DNA of 64,000 nucleotides from Anaerosolibacter sp. (GTDB lineage Bacteria > Bacillota > Clostridia > Peptostreptococcales > Thermotaleaceae), in contig NZ_JARBTM010000003.1 of assembly GCF_029240175.1 (NCBI RefSeq), positions 1 to 64,000 of the forward strand, given 5' to 3'. Position numbers and translations under genes: made by a program. Shown one piece after another: positions 59,848 through 64,000 of this stretch. The notes under the pieces are model-generated. The model did not search any database, had not been told where the DNA came from, and saw nothing but the letters and a program-made list of their open reading frames with translations. How positions within the stretch are numbered: the first letter of the stretch is position 1; each line of letters starts with the position of its first letter.

Positions 59848-61404
59848 ATGCAAAGTAAATTAAATTTAGATCAAGGGTTGATTGAGAAGGCGAGAGGCTC
59901 AGCCAGACGTATCGCTGAGGATACCCAGGCGTTTATTGACCGTCACACGACAGTGACGGTGGAGCGCGCGGTGGCAAGATTGTTGGGAATCGATGGGGTG
60001 GATGAGATCGAGAAACCTCTGCCAAATGTAGTTGTAGACAATATCAAGGAAGGCGGCGGCCTCGCCCAAGGTATTGCTTATTGGATAGGAAATGCCATGA
60101 TTCATACAGGGAAAAGTCCCCAGGAAATCGCTGAGATGGTGGCATGTGGACAACTGGATTTAACAAAGGTGCCTGTGGCAGATTTCCATAAAATTCAAGA
60201 AGTGGTTACACCGATTGCGCAAAAGATGGTGGATCGGATTAAGGGTAATAGAAATGATCGAGAAGGGTTCCTAACGAATTTAGGAGAAGGACCAAAGCCT
60301 TATTTGTATGTGATCGTAGCCACCGGAAACATCTATGAAGATGTACTTCAAGCACAAGCTGCGGCAAGACAAGGTGCTGATGTCATCGCGGTTATCAGAA
60401 CCACAGCGCAAAGTTTATTGGATTATGTGCCTTATGGACCAACCACGGAAGGTTTTGGCGGTACCTATGCTACCCAGGAAAACTTTAGAATCATGAGAAA
60501 AGCCTTAGATGAGGTAGGGCAAGAAGTGGGTCGATACATTCGACTATGTAACTACTGTTCAGGGCTTTGTATGCCAGAAATCGCTGCCATGGGTGCCATG
60601 GAAAGATTGGATGTCATGCTAAATGACGCATTATATGGTATTTTGTTCAGAGATATCAACATGCAGAGAACATTGGTAGACCAATACTTCTCTAGAATCA
60701 TCAATGGCTATGCAGGGATCATCATCAACACAGGGGAGGACAACTACTTAACTACGGCTGATGCGGTAGAAGAAGCCCATACGGTGTTGGCTTCTCAGTT
60801 CATCAATGAGCAGTTTGCATTAAAAGCAGGAATTCCAGAAGAACAAATGGGATTGGGCCATGCCTTTGAAATCAATCCTGACATTGAAAATGGATTCTTA
60901 CTCGAACTTGCACAGGCTCAGATGGCGAGGGAAATCTTTCCGAAGGCACCATTAAAATACATGCCCCCTACAAAGTTTAAGACGGGCAATATCTTCAAAG
61001 GCCATATCCAGGATGCATTGTTCAATATGATCTCTATCATGACAAATCAAGGGATTCAGTTATTGGGTATGCTGACAGAGGCCATCCATACACCGCTGCT
61101 TCAGGATAGAGCCCTTTCTATCGAGAATGCTAAGTATGTCTTTAACAATGCACGAGATTTCGGTGATGAAATCGAGTTTAAGAAGGATGGTATGATCCAA
61201 AGAAGAGCCCAAGAAGTAGTAAAAACTGCAGCAGATATGCTGGAGGAAATCGAGAAAGAGGGTCTGTTCTCCACCATTGAGCAAGGAAAATTTGCCGGGG
61301 TAAAGAGAGCCATGGACGGTGGAAAAGGCCTCCAGGGTGTTACCCAGAAGCATGAAAAATATATGAATCCATTCGTAGATTTGATGTTGGGAGGTGCAAG
61401 ATAA
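59848..61404 (+). CDS. kamD: lysine 5,6-aminomutase alpha subunit
   Basis: A 518-residue TIM-barrel subunit of the adenosylcobalamin- and PLP-dependent enzyme that converts beta-lysine to 3,5-diaminohexanoate. Family sequence throughout, e.g. GAVIRTTAQSLLDYVPYGPTTEGFGGTYATQ-like region and NYCSGLCMPEIAAMGAMERLD. GGAGGGAAGAGG precedes the ATG. Overlaps kamE by one base. Confidence 0.95.
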   Translation: MQSKLNLDQGLIEKARGSARRIAEDTQAFIDRHTTVTVERAVARLLGIDGVDEIEKPLPNVVVDNIKEGGGLAQGIAYWIGNAMIHTGKSPQEIAEMVACGQLDLTKVPVADFHKIQEVVTPIAQKMVDRIKGNRNDREGFLTNLGEGPKPYLYVIVATGNIYEDVLQAQAAARQGADVIAVIRTTAQSLLDYVPYGPTTEGFGGTYATQENFRIMRKALDEVGQEVGRYIRLCNYCSGLCMPEIAAMGAMERLDVMLNDALYGILFRDINMQRTLVDQYFSRIINGYAGIIINTGEDNYLTTADAVEEAHTVLASQFINEQFALKAGIPEEQMGLGHAFEINPDIENGFLLELAQAQMAREIFPKAPLKYMPPTKFKTGNIFKGHIQDALFNMISIMTNQGIQLLGMLTEAIHTPLLQDRALSIENAKYVFNNARDFGDEIEFKKDGMIQRRAQEVVKTAADMLEEIEKEGLFSTIEQGKFAGVKRAMDGGKGLQGVTQKHEKYMNPFVDLMLGGAR

Positions 61405-62165
61405 TGGCGATCCAAAAAGTAGATTTAACAAAGATCAAACCGTATGGAGATACCATGAATGACGGGATGGTACAGCTATCCTTTACCCTGCCTATACCAT
61501 GGGGGGAAGAAGCCAAAGAAGCTGCCAGACGTCTTGCGCTGAAAATGGGATTAGAAGAGCCTGCTGTGGTTCATGCGGAGGATTTGGGTGTAGGTTATAC
61601 CATGTTTGTCATGTACGGAAAATGTCAGCATACGGTGGACTATACAGCCATCGAGGTACCAAAGGTGGATGTGGAAGTCATGGACAAATATGAAGTAGAG
61701 CACTATATTGAGGACAACATTGGCCGTGATGTGGTGATTGTAGGTGCGTGTACAGGTACCGATGCCCATACTGTTGGGATCGATGCTATCATGAATATGA
61801 AAGGTTACGCGGGGCACTACGGACTGGAAAGATATAAGGGGATTAAGGCGTACAATCTAGGAAGTCAGGTTCCTAACGAGGAATTCGTGGCAAAAGCCAT
61901 TGAGCTTAACGCCGATGCCCTGTTGGTATCCCAAGTGGTTACCCAGAAGGATGTTCATATTCCAAACTTAACCCAATTGGTAGAGCTTCTGGAAGCAGAA
62001 GGTATACGGGACAAAGTGGTTCTGGTTTGCGGCGGCCCTAGAGTAAACCATGAGCTAGCCAAAGAGCTTGGGTACGATGCAGGATTTGGCAGCGGTTCTT
62101 ACGCTGAAGACGTGGCATCCTTTGTGGTTACAGAAATGACAAAAAGAAATTTAATCAAGAAATAG
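61404..62165 (+). CDS. kamE: lysine 5,6-aminomutase beta subunit
   Basis: A 253-residue subunit with the Rossmann-type B12 domain. The base-off cobalamin motif DAHTVG places the axial ligand at His122, and Lys133 (NMKGY) is the PLP Schiff-base lysine by comparison with the Acetoanaerobium enzyme, 11 residues further. Last gene of the cluster, with a terminator right after it. Confidence 0.95.
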   Translation: MAIQKVDLTKIKPYGDTMNDGMVQLSFTLPIPWGEEAKEAARRLALKMGLEEPAVVHAEDLGVGYTMFVMYGKCQHTVDYTAIEVPKVDVEVMDKYEVEHYIEDNIGRDVVIVGACTGTDAHTVGIDAIMNMKGYAGHYGLERYKGIKAYNLGSQVPNEEFVAKAIELNADALLVSQVVTQKDVHIPNLTQLVELLEAEGIRDKVVLVCGGPRVNHELAKELGYDAGFGSGSYAEDVASFVVTEMTKRNLIKK

Positions 62166-62173
62166 TCAAGAGG

Positions 62174-62202
62174 GAGATCAGTGATAATACTGATCTCTTT
62201 TT
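62174..62202 (+). terminator. terminator of the kam operon
   Basis: GAGATCAGT (62174-62182) / ACTGATCTC (62189-62197) and five Ts. Confidence 0.85.
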
Positions 62203-62220
62203 GATTCAATCATCCTATCA

Positions 62221-62290
62221 CGGGCGGGGTGACCCCGCCCCTACCGACGAGTATTCACAACATTGAGTAGGGGCAGGGTCATCCTGTCCG
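62221..62290. repeat. GTAGGGGCAGG-type hairpin repeat
   Basis: CGGGCGGGGTGACCCCGCCC on the left and GTAGGGGCAGGGTCATCCTG on the right, inverted; each arm also self-pairs. Confidence 0.65.
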
Positions 62291-62395
62291 AAATTTATGA
62301 AGAAAAGGATAGATATATGGGAAAATATGTTATAATATGGAATAAAACTAATTATTTTGAAAAGTTTTACAATTTTACAAGAAAGGTGGGATACA

Positions 62396-63466
62396 TTGAA
62401 AAAAGGAATGATTATTATGATGTTTTGTTTTTTCATCATCCTTATCAGCCTATCTTATGGAGAGGAACCCACTGTGTATCAAGCGGTATATTATGATAAC
62501 AAGGAGGGGATAAATCATTATCAGGATATCGTCGAAGCTTTAACCCATGTGGAAGAGAATGGTACCCTTTATGTGGATAAGCCTATCACCATCTCAACCC
62601 TTGGTGTGAAATCATTAAACATCAGGAAGTCCATGACAATTAGAGGATTAGGCAATCAGGAAAATAAAATCATTATTAAAAATAGAGGAATCGGCCCAGT
62701 ATTTAATCTAGGAAATATTACATCTTTTCAATTAGAAAACATGAATATATCAGGAAATGATGTGGTGGTGGTGAAAGGTGCAGCCGATTACATCACGATC
62801 AAGGACTGTCAGTTCCTAAATTGTATACCTCTCTATACAACTGCCTCGAGACTTAAGGAAGTATTATTTGAATCAAATGAAGTGGTTGGGGGAAGCGTAT
62901 ACATTCAACCTTCTATTTATGGGGCGGAGGTTGTAGTAAGAAATAATATTTTTGATGTACCTGATACGGCAGTTTATGGATTTAATCTGGAAAACAGTAA
63001 CGTGCTTATTGAAAACAATCATTTTAATGGAGTCAGTTTCAACATACATGATGGAGAAGGGGCTGCAGGATTGATTCAGAACAATACCTTTGAGAGGGAC
63101 GGAAGAAAAATTCTAGTGAAGGAAGACAATCAGGATCTTCAATTCAAAAACAACTGGATCTATAAGAATACTGGTGAAGTATATTATAGAGGAAATGGAT
63201 CATTAAGTTTTACTAGAAACTGGTGGGGAAACAAGGATGGTCCAGAAGAAGATATTTTTGATGGGAACATCGACTATGGCGATTGGGCCCTCTTTGAAGA
63301 CTTTCGTAGATATGCTGAGGATCCATATACAATGGCAGATCTTCAAGATGCATATGATTATCTGGAGCAGGCTGTAGATAAAGATAACTGGATTTATGAT
63401 ATGGATAAAGATCAGCACATCAGTTTTTTAGATCTCATCGCCATCACCAGAAGGATTGCCGAATAG
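62396..63466 (+). CDS. secreted beta-helix protein with dockerin-like end
   Basis: A 356-residue exported protein: signal segment (about 5-22), parallel beta-helix type region with repeated short turns (LENMNISGNDVVVVKG, VVVRNNIFDVPDTAVYGF, VLIENNHFNG, GLIQNNTFERDG), and a C-terminal dockerin-like element with a calcium-loop pattern DMDKDQHISFLDLI. Start TTG 62396 after AAAGGTGGG. The next gene encodes a cohesin-like protein, so the two may bind each other outside the cell (inference). Confidence 0.72.
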   Translation: MKKGMIIMMFCFFIILISLSYGEEPTVYQAVYYDNKEGINHYQDIVEALTHVEENGTLYVDKPITISTLGVKSLNIRKSMTIRGLGNQENKIIIKNRGIGPVFNLGNITSFQLENMNISGNDVVVVKGAADYITIKDCQFLNCIPLYTTASRLKEVLFESNEVVGGSVYIQPSIYGAEVVVRNNIFDVPDTAVYGFNLENSNVLIENNHFNGVSFNIHDGEGAAGLIQNNTFERDGRKILVKEDNQDLQFKNNWIYKNTGEVYYRGNGSLSFTRNWWGNKDGPEEDIFDGNIDYGDWALFEDFRRYAEDPYTMADLQDAYDYLEQAVDKDNWIYDMDKDQHISFLDLIAITRRIAE

Positions 63467-63481
63467 AAAGGGGGAGAAGGG

Positions 63482-64000
63482 GTGAGGAAAAGATGTATAT
63501 TTAGTTTGAGTTTAGTTTTCTTTTTTCTCTATTTTTCTATAGTCTATGGCACAGGGCCTGGCCTTGAAATGAACATAAACCTGCAGGAAATGACAATCCA
63601 TGAAACCTTCAATATTGAGATTACAGCAAAGGATATCGACGGAATTGCAGGCGGCGATATCCTTTTGTATTATGATCATGAGAAATTGAAACTCATTTCC
63701 AAAAAAATCGAATTACCAGATGAGGATATGGTGGATTTTCAAAGGTCCATCACCCGCATAGGGGATAGGCTTGGTGAAGTAAGGTTTGTTTTCGCATTGA
63801 AGAAGGACAAGCCGCTGCTGGAAGGGGCTGAACGGGCTCTGGGCACATTGTCCTTTGAAGCCATAGGGACTGGAGATGTAGAAATAACCTTGGCCCCAGC
63901 AAGTCAGTTGGTGAAAGAAAGCGTTATTGAAACAGGTATAGAGTATAGTTATATAAACCCATGGTTAGCACCACCAATGGAAATTCATATTGAATCATTA
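63482..64000 (+). CDS. cohesin-domain protein, 3' end outside window
   Basis: The frame is open from GTG 63482 to the window end (173 codons). A signal peptide (RKRCIFSLSLVFFFLYFSIVYG) is followed by a cohesin-type beta-sandwich: NIEITAKDIDGIAGGDILLYYDHEKLKLIS and later LGTLSFEAIGTGDVEITL. GGGGGAGAAGG precedes the start, 15 bases after the dockerin-like gene. Known cohesin/dockerin pairs hold extracellular complexes together; non-cellulosomal examples exist. Confidence 0.72.
   Translation, partial: MRKRCIFSLSLVFFFLYFSIVYGTGPGLEMNINLQEMTIHETFNIEITAKDIDGIAGGDILLYYDHEKLKLISKKIELPDEDMVDFQRSITRIGDRLGEVRFVFALKKDKPLLEGAERALGTLSFEAIGTGDVEITLAPASQLVKESVIETGIEYSYINPWLAPPMEIHIESL

Overview
The window comes from a Gram-positive, endospore-forming, amino-acid-fermenting clostridium. 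Gene content, low GC and abundant intergenic hairpin repeats suggest an Alkaliphilus-like member of the Clostridia; the genus is an inference. No tRNA, rRNA, CRISPR array or phage structural gene was recognised.

Layout. 1-13.9 kb: a spore-surface and polysaccharide region with the end of a mannose-1-phosphate guanylyltransferase gene, two paralogous GT4 and one GT2 glycosyltransferases, four CotS-like (aminoglycoside-phosphotransferase fold) coat proteins of which one is a pseudokinase, a small Cys-rich coiled-coil protein, threonine aldolase and a YhcN/YlaJ lipoprotein. 14.1-27.2 kb: the sporulation protease gene yabG split in two by a 12,225-bp element. 27.2-29.1 kb: a SpoIID-amidase fusion and veg. 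29.3-33 kb: the arginine deiminase operon arcA-arcB-arcC behind ARG-box-like sites. 33.2-38.1 kb: two tandem YcdB/YcdC-repeat proteins with S-layer-homology ends. 38.3-49.5 kb: a sporulation and germination block (sipL-like, ispE, GntR regulator, gerA/B/C-type operon, spoIIR, sleB-ypeB, sspF). 49.9-52.4 kb: D-Ala-D-Ala ligase, a DUF1934 protein and an ArgRS-like protein without its catalytic domain. 52.6-62.2 kb: a sigma-54-controlled lysine fermentation cluster (regulator, kdd, kamA, kamB, kamC, kamD, kamE). 62.4-64 kb: a beta-helix/dockerin-like protein followed by a cohesin-like protein cut by the window end.

The most striking object is the yabG element. The 5' part (14079-14786) and a 3' part 12 kb downstream (27012-27188) join in frame at a shared CT dinucleotide to give a normal 294-residue YabG. 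The two element ends carry a 19-bp inverted repeat (18/19 match) that, after circularisation, would form a symmetric 44-bp attP with CT at its exact centre. A large serine recombinase gene lies inside. This is the architecture of a developmentally excised, skin-like element, but the cargo is metabolic rather than phage-like: MaoC-type hydratase, CoA-transferase, GntP-family permease, soluble chemoreceptor-like protein, thiolase, SDR dehydrogenase and a sigma-54 activator. Four clear -24/-12 promoters and a shared upstream motif TGTNCA-N5-TGNACA tie the cargo into one regulon, plausibly for (R)-3-hydroxybutyrate or related short-chain acids.

The intergenic DNA is filled with several families of short-period (6-8 bp) degenerate repeats arranged as long inverted repeats, sometimes nested in each other. 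Excision, substrate and expression timing are inferences; the sequence shows the split gene, the symmetric ends, the recombinase and the promoters.
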